A stretch of DNA of 64,000 nucleotides from Sulfolobales archaeon. Lineage in GTDB: Archaea; Thermoproteota; Thermoprotei_A; Sulfolobales; Desulfurococcaceae. Within the stretch, counting starts at the first letter, position 1. Each line of letters begins with the position of its first letter. The stretch covers positions 116,481 to 180,480 of the forward strand of contig JANXDZ010000004.1 in the NCBI GenBank assembly GCA_025059075.1, in the 5' to 3' direction. The translations under genes and the position numbers were made by a program. The notes beneath the pieces are model-generated. The model did no database searches. It was not told where the DNA came from and was given only the letters and a program-made list of their open reading frames with translations. Shown one piece after another: positions 17,959 to 26,474 of the stretch.

Positions 17959-18468
17959 TTAATACGTCTTTCTCTCTCTCTTCCCTACTTCATCTCTAAA
18001 ACACCATATTCCTTCACCAAAATCTAGTACAGCTATGTTCAATTTACTCGCTAGCTTATCACTTATAAGCGGTTCTTCAGCACCTTCACTTATAACTGCA
18101 TCGGCTTCTACAGGCCCCACGATCCTGTCATCTTCGAGAACAGAGGCTTTTACAGCTCTAGAGATTTTTATGAGGTGTATTGTAGAGCCATCGGCGAGAG
18201 TATATTCTTTAACAATTGCTGTTGTTGGTGGAGGAAATAACTTCAACTCTCTTGCAATAGAGATGGGTAGGAGTATTTCAGGTTTTAGAGTCTCATAACC
18301 ACTGTTAAGAAGGGCAATGACTTCAGCTACACTTCCACTATGTTCTAACATCAACCTGAGCCTTACCGCCAGTAGGCGCCACCTCACTCTTAGGATAAAT
18401 CCTGCCGATTCTAAGCCTAAAACTTTCACGTATATAGCCAAGCCTCTCAGCCATAGCTTCAATAACAC
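17959..18468 (-). CDS. Retropepsin-like (clan AA aspartic protease fold) protein, Asn in place of catalytic Asp
   Basis: A 169-residue protein resembling archaeal clan AA proteins. The beta-rich core from residue 35 contains ALLNSGYET, where retropepsins have D-S/T-G, then LPISIARELKL, TLADGSTIHLIKI, and LISDKLASKLNI near the end, the layout of retroviral-type protease folds. With Asn at the catalytic position the protein may be non-proteolytic, or active only after a different chemistry (inference). The first 30 residues are hydrophobic-basic and may be over-extended; a start at an internal Val or Met near residue 34 is possible. No linked operon gene. Confidence 0.55.
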   Translation of the reverse strand: MLLKLWLRGLAIYVKVLGLESAGFILRVRWRLLAVRLRLMLEHSGSVAEVIALLNSGYETLKPEILLPISIARELKLFPPPTTAIVKEYTLADGSTIHLIKISRAVKASVLEDDRIVGPVEADAVISEGAEEPLISDKLASKLNIAVLDFGEGIWCFRDEVGKRERKTY

Positions 18469-18670
18469 CTCAACGCTCTAGAAGTAGTTCTCACTCTATA
18501 AGGATAATAAGTATGTATGAAGTAGCCATATTCATTGATATTTTAGTGATGTAGTTCTCCTCACTTAGCATATTCCTAAATACTAATTCCCCATACTCCT
18601 CATGTATTTAAAGTTAGGTAGAGCTACAGCACTATTTAATGACGCTATTGACTGATTGAAAAATGTTCAT

Positions 18671-19579
18671 TCATTGAAAGTACGAAGTATGTAAACCAGA
18701 TCTTATTAATTCAAGCGATGATATTTCTACTATAACTTTTGCAGCTAGAATGCTTGTTATATCCGATGGATCCTTAAGTGGATTTACTTCAACGACATCA
18801 AAGCCAGCGATTCTTAACCCACTATTCAATACTAACTCCTTCAATACTTTCAGCAACTTTCTGGGAGTTATGCCCAGGGGCTCTGGGTTACTTACTCCAG
18901 GAGCATATGATGGATCAAAGGCATCAAAGTCTATTGATATGTATACCTTATCTATGTGCTTAAGCAACTGCCTTACTTCATTAACTAATTCACTAATGCC
19001 TCTATCTTCAAAAAACTCTGAGGAAATAACTTTTAACCCAAGCTTCTTTGCATAAGAACCTTCTTCAGATGACCATGCTCTAACGCCTATGTACAAGGGG
19101 TGTAGTCCTAGTTCTTCAACTATTAATCTATTAAATGATGCATGGCTATACCTATAGCCTAAGTAATCCTCCCTTAAGTCTAAGTGAGCATCTATAACTA
19201 AGTAACTTACATCTTTTCTAAAAGCTTTAAGAACTCCATAAGTAATTGTATGTTCGCCTCCAATAACTGAAAGAATTCTCTTTTCGCTTAACACATTACT
19301 AATTACGTTAGTTAACATGCTGAGAGTCTTTTCTCCATTGCCTAACGCTACAGCTAGATCACCTATGTCGTTAAAGCCTACTGCTTCAAGATCTATGCCA
19401 GTGAGAACTGAGTTTAACTCTATATTGCAAGCAGCATCTCTAATTGATTGAGGAGCAAACCTAGAGCCAGGTCTATAGGATGAAGAACTATCGTAAGGAA
19501 CTCCAACTATGGTTATAATAGATTCAGGATTCCTTAAGCACCCGAATGCTCTAGTTTCACTCAATAACTCATTCCACAC
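18671..19579 (-). CDS. speB: Agmatinase / arginase-family ureohydrolase
   Basis: A 302-residue ureohydrolase. The Mn-binding motifs are all present: GGEHT (about 114), DAHLDLR (about 134), SHAS (about 146) and SIDFDAFDPSYAPG (about 218). The overall length and the motif SIDFDAFDPSYAPGVSNPE fit agmatinase, which splits agmatine to putrescine and urea. In crenarchaea agmatine comes from an AdoMetDC-related arginine decarboxylase, not present here. Formiminoglutamase or guanidinobutyrase cannot be excluded. The N-terminus MWNELLSETRAFGCL is typical. It stands about 50 bases upstream of a nucleotidyltransferase remnant on the same strand. Confidence 0.85.
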   Translation of the reverse strand: MWNELLSETRAFGCLRNPESIITIVGVPYDSSSSYRPGSRFAPQSIRDAACNIELNSVLTGIDLEAVGFNDIGDLAVALGNGEKTLSMLTNVISNVLSEKRILSVIGGEHTITYGVLKAFRKDVSYLVIDAHLDLREDYLGYRYSHASFNRLIVEELGLHPLYIGVRAWSSEEGSYAKKLGLKVISSEFFEDRGISELVNEVRQLLKHIDKVYISIDFDAFDPSYAPGVSNPEPLGITPRKLLKVLKELVLNSGLRIAGFDVVEVNPLKDPSDITSILAAKVIVEISSLELIRSGLHTSYFQ

Positions 19580-19625
19580 TTAAATCCCCCCTCCAGCCAT
19601 AGTACGAGGGTTGTTGATAAGGCTA

Positions 19626-19975
19626 TTAAGATAGCTCTCTATAGATATTTATGAACTTCCTATACCGTTTTACGTATTCCTCCATAATTACAATACGTAT
19701 TTCAAACGGATTTTCAAAGCCTATTTCCCTAGCTATTGTTGCAAGCAACTTCCATCTATATGAAGTATTTTCGGCGTATTTTGTAATGAGTAGTACATCT
19801 ATGTCGCTGCTTGACGTAATGCTGCTGCGTACATAGCTTCCAAAGGTTGCTAGCATACAATCTGGGTTTAATTCCTTATACACTTTTTTCATCCCCCAAG
19901 ATATCTCCATGCATTTCTAAAATAGCCCTTCATTTTCTCCACATACTCTAGATCAATTAACGTAATTTCAGGCAT
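19626..19975 (-). pseudogene. MNT-type nucleotidyltransferase, frame-disrupted
   Basis: The downstream frame (19626-19910) carries the minimal nucleotidyltransferase motif FGSYVRSSITSSSDIDVLL (Gly-Ser, then D-x-D). The upstream frame, ATG 19975 to TGA 19889-19891, reads MPEITLIDLEYVEKMKGYF and then RNAWRYLGG, which looks like the missing N-terminal helix. The frames meet at a TGGGGGATGA run: the TGA of the first overlaps an in-frame ATG (19890-19892) of the second. Either one base has been gained or lost in the G-run, or two overlapping cistrons exist. MNT proteins usually pair with a HEPN partner as toxin-antitoxin; none is visible nearby. Confidence 0.6.
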
Positions 19976-20446
19976 TTAAACACCTCGAGACTTTTCACTC
20001 AATTTTAAAGCTATTAGTGCAATATTGTAATTACGCTCTCGAGGGAGGTAGTGAAATGAAATGTGGGATTCTTCAAGAAGTAGAGTGCTTCCGAATTATT
20101 ATTGACAAGATCTTTAAGTTCACTACTACCATGATAAAATCGTTCCCAGATTTCTCAAGATAGGTAAAGCCCTCTTCTTAAGTAATTCATAACTCATTAA
20201 ACCACTCTTGAAGCAACTTAACTCTGTGACTTAAATGCTATGTTGAATAAAATAATTAACTCACGTAACTCCACAGCTCATTATCTCTGCCTGCAACGTC
20301 TTACTTAAGTCGCCATAGTTCTTAGAGCTATGCAGTAGGATAATCAAATATTCTTCAAAGCTTATAACCCTATTCACTGACTACCTACTTTCAGTTATAG
20401 AATCAATGTTAAGTTGCTCATATACGTGTAGGAGGCGTAGAGCTAT
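19976..20446. other. Gene-free stretch before glyS
   Basis: About 470 bases between divergent genes. It contains no open gene. It should hold the glyS promoter, probably in AT-rich sequence near 20340-20400, and a ribosome site AGGAGGCG at 20431-20438. I see no RNA element. Confidence 0.5.
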
Positions 20447-22192
20447 ATGTTAGAGGAACAATGGGAGGAATTTAATAAGTTGTTGAGGAATAGGGGGTAC
20501 TTATGGCCATCTTATGAAATATATGGAGGAGTCGCTGGACTTTACGATTTTGGGCCAGCTGGAACACTTCTCAAAAACAATATTATTGAATTATGGAGAA
20601 AACACTTCATATATAGGCAGTATGGCTTAGTTGTAGAAATAGAAACACCTATAGTAACTCCTCAAATAGTCCTTAAAGCAAGTGGGCATGAAGACCACTT
20701 CACAGATCCTGTTGTTGAATGCCTAAAGTGCGGCAGAATATATAGAGCCGATCACTTAATTGAAGAGTCTGCAGGAGTAAAAGTAGAGGGACTATCATTA
20801 AGAGAGATTGAAGCCATCATTAATGATAGGGGGGTGAAGTGCCCAATTGATGGAGGAGATCTCTCAACGCCGAAACATGCTCTACTACTATTTAGAACGG
20901 AAATCGGTCCATATAAAGGGACTTTAGGCTACGTTAGGCCGGAGACAGCTCAGGGAATGTTTACTTCATTTAAACACGTGCTTGCAGCTATAGGTGAAAG
21001 ACTTCCAATAGGCATAGCTCAAATAGGCAAAGTTGGGAGAAATGAAATATCGCCTAGACAAGGCCTCGTTAGGCTCAGGGAGTTCACTATAATGGAGTTA
21101 GAGTTCTTCTTTGATCAATCTAAGAGCGCTGAGGAATCTATGGAGTATTTAACTGATGAACTACTTGACGTAAAGCTTAGAATACTATACAATGATTTAA
21201 AAGTTGCTGGAGTTAAAGAGCCCATTGAAGCACCGCTGAGGGATTTTCTTAATAAAGGAGTAATAGTTAACTCATGGCTTGCTTACTGGATGGCTATTGG
21301 ACAAAAGTTTGTTGAAAGTCTCGGGATCCCTAGAGAAGCAATATACTTTGAAGAAAAGCTCCCGCATGAAAGAGCCCATTACTCAGCTCAAACATTTGAC
21401 CAACTAGTGTACAGCAAGAGGCATGGATGGATTGAAGTAGCAGGCTATGCATACAGAACTGACTATGATTTAAGGGGCCACATGGCTTATTCTAAAGCAG
21501 ACCTCACTTACTTCAAGAAGTATGAAAAGCCCGTGGAAGGCATTTCAAAAAAACTCGTGCCAGATGTCGTCAGTATAAAGAGAGACTTCAAGGAATTAGC
21601 ACCACTAGTGTTATCTGAAGTATTTAAATTAAGCAGCGATTTCTTAGAGAGATCGCTGGAGACATATGGATATGTGGAAGTAAGTGGAGTTAAGCTTAGC
21701 AAAGAATACTTCGTAGCTAAGGAGGAGAAGGCCTTAATCCATGGAGAGAAGATAGTGCCACACGTAGTGGAGCCTTCATTCGGCTTAGAGAGACTTATGT
21801 ACGTAGTCTTAGAGTACTCATTCAGTAAGGCAAGCGATGGCAGGATAGTGATGAGATTCCAAGTAGAGCTAGCTCCATATAAAGCAGCTGTCTTCCCATT
21901 AGTTACAGGGAGAAAGGAGGTGCATCAAAAGATTAAGGAGCTGGCAATAAAGATCTATAGAACTCTGCTTAATTCATCAATACCAACGTACTACGATGAA
22001 GAGGGAAGTATAGGTAAGAGATATGTGAAATCCGATGAATATGGAGTTCCATACGCCATTACTGTAGACTATCAATCAATAACAGATGGAACTATCACCA
22101 TAAGGTTCCGTGACACTAGAAACCAAGTTAGAGTACGTATAGATGAATTAACAGCAACTCTAAGTAAGTTAATTAATGCTAATATTCAATGA
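20447..22192 (+). CDS. glyS: Glycyl-tRNA synthetase (archaeal/eukaryotic class II type)
   Basis: A 581-residue class II enzyme charging tRNA-Gly. The N-terminal region GYLWPSYEIYGGVAGLYDFGPAG is diagnostic. Motif 2 is around LRPETAQGMF..FRNEISPRQGLVRLREF in family terms (here IGKVGRNEISPRQGL), and motif 3 is in EPSFGLERLMYVVLEY. The C-terminal anticodon-binding domain starts near residue 470 (LAPYKAAVFPLV). A Cys/His cluster (VECLKCGRIYRADHLI with a later Cys) sits in the insertion. ATG 20447 follows a good ribosome site. The next gene's frame overlaps its end. Confidence 0.96.
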   Translation: MLEEQWEEFNKLLRNRGYLWPSYEIYGGVAGLYDFGPAGTLLKNNIIELWRKHFIYRQYGLVVEIETPIVTPQIVLKASGHEDHFTDPVVECLKCGRIYRADHLIEESAGVKVEGLSLREIEAIINDRGVKCPIDGGDLSTPKHALLLFRTEIGPYKGTLGYVRPETAQGMFTSFKHVLAAIGERLPIGIAQIGKVGRNEISPRQGLVRLREFTIMELEFFFDQSKSAEESMEYLTDELLDVKLRILYNDLKVAGVKEPIEAPLRDFLNKGVIVNSWLAYWMAIGQKFVESLGIPREAIYFEEKLPHERAHYSAQTFDQLVYSKRHGWIEVAGYAYRTDYDLRGHMAYSKADLTYFKKYEKPVEGISKKLVPDVVSIKRDFKELAPLVLSEVFKLSSDFLERSLETYGYVEVSGVKLSKEYFVAKEEKALIHGEKIVPHVVEPSFGLERLMYVVLEYSFSKASDGRIVMRFQVELAPYKAAVFPLVTGRKEVHQKIKELAIKIYRTLLNSSIPTYYDEEGSIGKRYVKSDEYGVPYAITVDYQSITDGTITIRFRDTRNQVRVRIDELTATLSKLINANIQ

Positions 22193-22250
22193 GCCCGTAA
22201 AGTACTTATTTTCCCTAAAACAATCTAGGATTATAGTGAGAGGATTTGAA

Positions 22251-22634
22251 ATGATCTATGGAGGCGAAGAAGTGGGTAGTTCTAGAAGCAAGGAAGCTGA
22301 AAAAAAGCTCGATATAGTAAAGCTCCTCACTATAGTGCCTCCTGCATCAGAGTTGAAGCAGGCGAAGGCTAAAGTTGTTGAAAGAAGAGTGAGAGTAATT
22401 TACGATGATCAGCTGTCAAAGGATGTAGTCAGGATTTCACAGGAGCTAGCCAGTGAAATAGGAGTTAGTGAAGGAGACTTAGTTGAAGTAGTTGTTGGAG
22501 GGAAGAAGAAGTTTATGTATAAAGTATTGATAGCCAGCGGCATTCAATTCAACACAGTACTTTGCAATTCTGAGGAGCTGAAGCTAAATGGTGTAGCTAA
22601 CAATAGCATTGCAACTATTAGAAGAAAGGCGTGA
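22251..22634 (+). CDS. Conserved archaeal protein, possible double-psi beta-barrel fold
   Basis: About 128 residues from ATG 22251. The open frame extends back into glyS (22176), but the preceding residues are not family-like and GTGAGAGGA lies just before ATG 22251, so that start is preferred. Residues 55-100 read RRVRVIYDDQLSKDVVRISQ, then LASEIGVSEGDLVEVVVGG, reminiscent of the Cdc48-N/AbrB-like barrel segments in archaea. The C-terminus (LNGVANNSIATIRR) fits such a barrel. No catalytic motif is seen and the function is unknown. The following gene overlaps by four bases. Confidence 0.65.
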   Translation: MIYGGEEVGSSRSKEAEKKLDIVKLLTIVPPASELKQAKAKVVERRVRVIYDDQLSKDVVRISQELASEIGVSEGDLVEVVVGGKKKFMYKVLIASGIQFNTVLCNSEELKLNGVANNSIATIRRKA

Positions 22635-23062
22635 ACTACTTGAGCTTAGTCAACGACCTTTTAATTAACTTAAGGAAGTCTATTGAAAAACTTGAGAATG
22701 GAATAGATCTTGGGAAGAGCGTATTAAGTGAATATAGAGCGCTTAAATCAACAGGCCGCATAAGTACGCTAGCTGAACAACTTAAGCTTGCCTTAAGGGA
22801 GCTTAATAAATCTATGGAGATATATCAAGTAGTAAGCTCAGAGCTCGACTCATTGACTTCATTTCAAGTAAGTACCTTTATAAGCTATGTAAGGCTAGTA
22901 AGCCTGCCATACATAAGTGATATACTCGGTGAACTCATTAGAGATCTAGAATCTAATGGAGGTGCAAAGTATTTAAATGTAGTGAGAGAGCTAATGAACG
23001 ACGTCAGTAAAGCAATTAAGGCAGTAGACTCAGTGGATGTGATTACTCATAGCACTTCTTAA
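22631..23062 (+). CDS. Unknown helical protein
   Basis: A 143-residue all-helical protein with no recognised family. It has coiled-coil-like stretches at residues 10-30 and 42-70 and no Cys or membrane segments. GTG 22631 overlaps the preceding gene by four bases (GTGA), so the pair is probably co-translated. Its 3' end converges on, and overlaps by 20 bases, the radical-SAM gene on the other strand. The helical-bundle look could suit a partner of the barrel protein before it, which is an inference from coupling only. Confidence 0.65.
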   Translation: MNYLSLVNDLLINLRKSIEKLENGIDLGKSVLSEYRALKSTGRISTLAEQLKLALRELNKSMEIYQVVSSELDSLTSFQVSTFISYVRLVSLPYISDILGELIRDLESNGGAKYLNVVRELMNDVSKAIKAVDSVDVITHSTS

Positions 23063-24671
23063 CTTCGATCAGCTCTCCAACTACATGCCTTGATCTAACA
23101 TCAGTTATTCTTACTGTAGCAATACACCCACTCCTCAATTTATTAGAGTTATTAATGAATACAACTGGCCCATGATCTACTGGGTATCCGTAAGCTCTTC
23201 CTTCAACAACTAGAGTGAGGACATTGATAAACTTTCCTAAGTAAGTCTTTTTAGCTATTGCATTAAATTTATTTACAAATGCCTTGAGTTCTCTTATTAG
23301 TTCAGCGCATTCTTCAATGCTTGGTTTAAGGAACTCAAATAGAGTTAGTGGAAGTGGAGTGAATTTGTAGAGAGTAACTTTCTCTACTCCAGCCTTGAAT
23401 AACTTGGGTATAGTTGAAATAGTCTTTAAATAGATCTCTCTATTAACGTAAGGTAAATCATACATTAGGTATACATATGGTCTAATGCTATGCTTCCGCA
23501 ATAGTTTTACTCCTCTAATAACTTCCCTTAGAGTTATAGGCTTTCCAAGAACTTCGTCGTTAAATCGATCTACGCATGTCTCAAGACCTATGTTTACGGG
23601 AGTTCCCTTTAAATAAGTGCCAAGTAACTTAGCTACCTCTTCATTTATAAGGCATGCCTTTACGTTTTCAACAAAGATTCTTACTTCCCCTGAGCTCACT
23701 TCACTTATGTTACTTACTTCCTCAAGTAGCTTCTCTAGAGCCTCTAAGTTAGCCTTAGGCATGCATGGATTAGTGAGGGGTCTGGGTTTAACTAGCCAAT
23801 TCCTCCCATAGTCAAGGAAGTCGGGTGCACTTAAGACTATCCTCCTAGCTCCATGTCTTATCAATTCCTTCACTTCATTAACTATTGAGTCTTGAACTCT
23901 CGATCTCGGAGGTCCGTGGACTACGACTACGCTGCAGAAACCGCAGCCAGGCATTATTCCTGCAGGGCATTCAAGTCTTTTTAGAAGATCGCTGCTTCTA
24001 CAGTTATAGCACCTTAAGCAAGCCCTATTGGAGTCTAAGCTTACCATAGGTCTTGAGAAGTTGCTGCATCCCCTAACTACTTCAACATAAAATCTATAAA
24101 TCCATACGTTGTCGTAAGCTTCATTAACTCTAGTGAATGGCTTTATTGAATTAAGTACTTCCTCCGATGTATACTCAGGGAAGCCTGTGAAAGCTATTCT
24201 ATTTCCAACTCTATAAGCAATTCCATCTATATTACGAAGCTCGTGGAATTCTCTTTGAATAAGGGAATTTAATCCCTTAGACAGGATCTTACTTAAAGTC
24301 ACTTCTGCTTCTCCTACTACCACAAGATCTACTTCAGGCAGCTTGAGCATTAGTTCATAGAATTCAGCTGATATAGGTCCGCCGACTAACTTAATAGCAT
24401 CTCTATTTCTTATAAAAGCCCTCCTTAAAATTCTTTGAAGAGAGCCTAGGTCTGAAGACATTGCTGAAGCCATCACTAGATCGTACTCCATGAAGTCAAT
24501 GCTTCTCAGAGCTTTCTCATAGCTAACTAAATCTACTTCTATTCCCAAAGACTCAGCTACTCCAGCTACTATCCTAGGTCCTGCTCCAACTACGTCAAAG
24601 CTCGTATACTTACCTCTACTAGCTCTAGCTAGAAGATCTATGACTACTGCCTTCAAAACCTTCACTAACAA
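23043..24671 (-). CDS. B12-binding-like radical SAM protein
   Basis: A 542-residue protein. The N-terminal domain (about 1-150) resembles the Rossmann-like cobalamin-binding region of B12/radical-SAM proteins (DLVVVGEAEVTL near residue 119). The radical-SAM domain begins near residue 200. Several Cys lie there: C202, C218, C221, C224, C235, C243 and C246. The likely cluster ligands, C235-x7-C243-x2-C246 (ECPAGIMPGCGFCSVV), differ from the standard C-x3-C-x2-C spacing but match the archaeal subgroup followed by HGPPRSR. The extra Cys4 set may hold a second cluster. The substrate is unknown. The divergent PhoU/DUF47 gene starts 50 bases away. Confidence 0.75.
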   Translation of the reverse strand: MLVKVLKAVVIDLLARASRGKYTSFDVVGAGPRIVAGVAESLGIEVDLVSYEKALRSIDFMEYDLVMASAMSSDLGSLQRILRRAFIRNRDAIKLVGGPISAEFYELMLKLPEVDLVVVGEAEVTLSKILSKGLNSLIQREFHELRNIDGIAYRVGNRIAFTGFPEYTSEEVLNSIKPFTRVNEAYDNVWIYRFYVEVVRGCSNFSRPMVSLDSNRACLRCYNCRSSDLLKRLECPAGIMPGCGFCSVVVVHGPPRSRVQDSIVNEVKELIRHGARRIVLSAPDFLDYGRNWLVKPRPLTNPCMPKANLEALEKLLEEVSNISEVSSGEVRIFVENVKACLINEEVAKLLGTYLKGTPVNIGLETCVDRFNDEVLGKPITLREVIRGVKLLRKHSIRPYVYLMYDLPYVNREIYLKTISTIPKLFKAGVEKVTLYKFTPLPLTLFEFLKPSIEECAELIRELKAFVNKFNAIAKKTYLGKFINVLTLVVEGRAYGYPVDHGPVVFINNSNKLRSGCIATVRITDVRSRHVVGELIEVKKCYE

Positions 24672-24683
24672 AGTATATAAAAG
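24671..24683 (+). promoter_or_regulatory. TATA box of the DUF47 gene
   Basis: AAGTATATAAAAG, a near-ideal archaeal BRE/TATA, lies about 45 bases before the GTG at 24721. Transcription would start around 24705. The 3' part of the element also abuts the start codon of the divergent radical-SAM gene. Confidence 0.6.
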
Positions 24684-24720
24684 TCAATCCTTATTAACTC
24701 TAGTTCCGTAGTCCAGCTGG

Positions 24721-25398
24721 GTGCGTAGAGTGGCTGAGTACAGTGAGACCATTGCTGAGATGAACTTATTCGACTCTCTTACAAATATGTTGAAAATAGT
24801 TGAAGACTCAATTAAAGGACTCTCATATTTCTTAAATGCAATAAGTAATGAGAGTCCTCAGAAGCTTTACTCACTACACCAGCAGATAAGGAGCTTAAAG
24901 GAGAAAGCAGATCACATGAAGCTCCTACTCGTAGAATATACTGTAAGATTGAGTATACCTGCGGAAACAAAGGATCTTTATACAACGATAGCCATAGGCT
25001 TAAGTAGGCTAACTCAATTAATAGATGGCTCAGCATACAGACTCTATATGGCTATAGCAAATAATCACAGCATAGATGCAGATCTTCAGCAAGAGCTAGT
25101 GAAGTTCTCTGAAGGCTTAGCCGCTGAATTCGATTCTTTAGCGACATCCCTAAATGGCTTAAGAAGCGATCCTAGGAAGACTCTGAGGGATGTTGATAAA
25201 GTATTTAAGTATGAGGAAGCTCTCGACGACGTATATAGAGCCCTTGAATTAAAGATATATAGGAGGCTTCAGGGAAATGTGCCTGCATTAATGTTATTAA
25301 AGGAGTCCCTAGACTTCATGGAGAACGCTGCAGACGTCATTAAAGAACTTGGAGAGACACTGCTATATATAGCTCTACAGAGGGCTGTTATAGCTTAG
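24721..25398 (+). CDS. PhoU-like / DUF47 helical protein
   Basis: A 225-residue helical protein of the PhoU-related DUF47 family, commonly found with phosphate (Pit-type) transport and thought to regulate it. The layout matches: two three-helix bundles with KEKADHMKLLL (about 66), a central region, and the metal-ligand-like YEEALDDVYRALELKIYRRL (about 170), ending in MENAADVIKELGETL (about 200). No transporter adjoins it here. GTG 24721 is the start, with a strong TATA box upstream. EndA follows after 10 bases. A second, different PhoU protein is at 38.2 kb. Confidence 0.8.
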   Translation: MRRVAEYSETIAEMNLFDSLTNMLKIVEDSIKGLSYFLNAISNESPQKLYSLHQQIRSLKEKADHMKLLLVEYTVRLSIPAETKDLYTTIAIGLSRLTQLIDGSAYRLYMAIANNHSIDADLQQELVKFSEGLAAEFDSLATSLNGLRSDPRKTLRDVDKVFKYEEALDDVYRALELKIYRRLQGNVPALMLLKESLDFMENAADVIKELGETLLYIALQRAVIA

Positions 25399-25408
25399 GG
25401 GAACTTTC

Positions 25409-25966
25409 TTGACTCGCTATAGTGAAGTCAAGTGCGATGGCTACTTAATGTACAATAGAGTAGTCATACTAGACAACGAATGTTCAAATAAAATGTATTG
25501 GAGCGGCTTCTACGGCTCCTTCCTAGGGATATCTAAGCCGAAGGAGAAAGATATTAAGGCTCCCCTAGAGCTCTCACTAGTAGAAGCTCTATACTTAGTT
25601 GAAGTAAAGAAGTTAAGGGTATATAAAGGATCTAGAGAACTAAGCTTGAAGGAGCTTGAAGAATATGCATCAATGACTGTACCCCGCTTCTCAGAGTTAT
25701 ATAAAGTGTATAAAGATCTAAGGGAGCGCGGATACGTATTAAGACGTGGATTAAAGTTTGGATGTGATTACCTAGCCTACGAACATGGGCCTGGAATAGA
25801 TCATGCTCCATACGGAGTCCAAGTAGCGTCAATAACTTCCAACGTGGATCCTATAGATTTCGTGAGAATGGGCAGGCTTCTCCACTCAGTGAGGAAGAAG
25901 CTAATTATAGCTGTTGTAGATAGGGATGTAAGCCGCTACTTATTGCTTAAGTGGTGGAAGCCCTAG
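25409..25966 (+). CDS. endA: tRNA-splicing endonuclease, catalytic subunit
   Basis: A 185-residue EndA that cuts bulge-helix-bulge motifs to remove tRNA introns. The catalytic triad can be placed: Tyr in FGCDYLAYEHGPGIDHAPYG (about 113-134), His in GIDHAPYG, and Lys in SVRKKLIIAV (about 168). Crenarchaeal enzymes need a separate structural subunit. I do not recognise one in the window, so it would lie elsewhere. TTG 25409 is the start, 10 bases after the DUF47 gene, suggesting one transcript. Three of the four tRNAs in this window carry introns that would be its substrates. Confidence 0.9.
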   Translation: MTRYSEVKCDGYLMYNRVVILDNECSNKMYWSGFYGSFLGISKPKEKDIKAPLELSLVEALYLVEVKKLRVYKGSRELSLKELEEYASMTVPRFSELYKVYKDLRERGYVLRRGLKFGCDYLAYEHGPGIDHAPYGVQVASITSNVDPIDFVRMGRLLHSVRKKLIIAVVDRDVSRYLLLKWWKP

Positions 25967-26026
25967 TTCCTCAAAGAGATTTATATTTGTTTCAAAAAGT
26001 TAAGTATATGTTGCTACGGGTACTAC

Positions 26027-26467
26027 ATGGAAAGAATCACGTGGTGTCCTAAGTTGAGGAATACACCTTCTAACTTTAGGAGGGATTCATCTAAGGACGC
26101 TAGACCTCGTGAGTTCCGTGATAGAGATCGAGGCTATGGTGACAAGCGCTTCCCTAAGAAGGAGCTTAGACCTATGCCTATTAACGGTATGTGTACACCA
26201 CTATGCCCATTATTTCAATGTACTCAGAGAGCTATGATATTTCAGCAGAAGGTTCAAAAAGGCATTAGGCAAAGAGTCATATACTGTAGACTCACTGGAA
26301 CAGAGTGCACTGGCTACGAATGTAGATATGCATCATGTAAACTAAATGCTCTTCTACCTGATGGAAGATGCGCTAAAACCTATGAGAGAAGAGTTGAAAT
26401 AAGCGATGAAGTTCTATTCAGGGAAATGAAAATGGTTGAAGACATCGATATTGATGGAGCTCTTTAA
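26027..26467 (+). CDS. Conserved Cys-rich basic protein
   Basis: A 146-residue protein of unknown function. The first 50 residues are Arg/Lys-rich and probably disordered (RDRDRGYGDKRFPKKE). The second half carries about eight Cys: GMCTPLCPLFQCTQR, YCRLTGTECTGYECRYASC and GRCAKTY, enough for two metal sites. A basic tail next to Zn or Fe-S modules suggests nucleic-acid binding (inference). It follows endA by 60 bases on the same strand and may be co-transcribed with it. ATG 26027 has a reasonable upstream region (GGGTACTAC). Confidence 0.7.
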   Translation: MERITWCPKLRNTPSNFRRDSSKDARPREFRDRDRGYGDKRFPKKELRPMPINGMCTPLCPLFQCTQRAMIFQQKVQKGIRQRVIYCRLTGTECTGYECRYASCKLNALLPDGRCAKTYERRVEISDEVLFREMKMVEDIDIDGAL

Positions 26468-26474
26468 TCAACTG

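Noticed and set aside
22176..22250. Longer start for the gene after glyS
   Set aside because: The extra 25 residues overlap glyS and are not like the rest; a ribosome site lies before ATG 22251.
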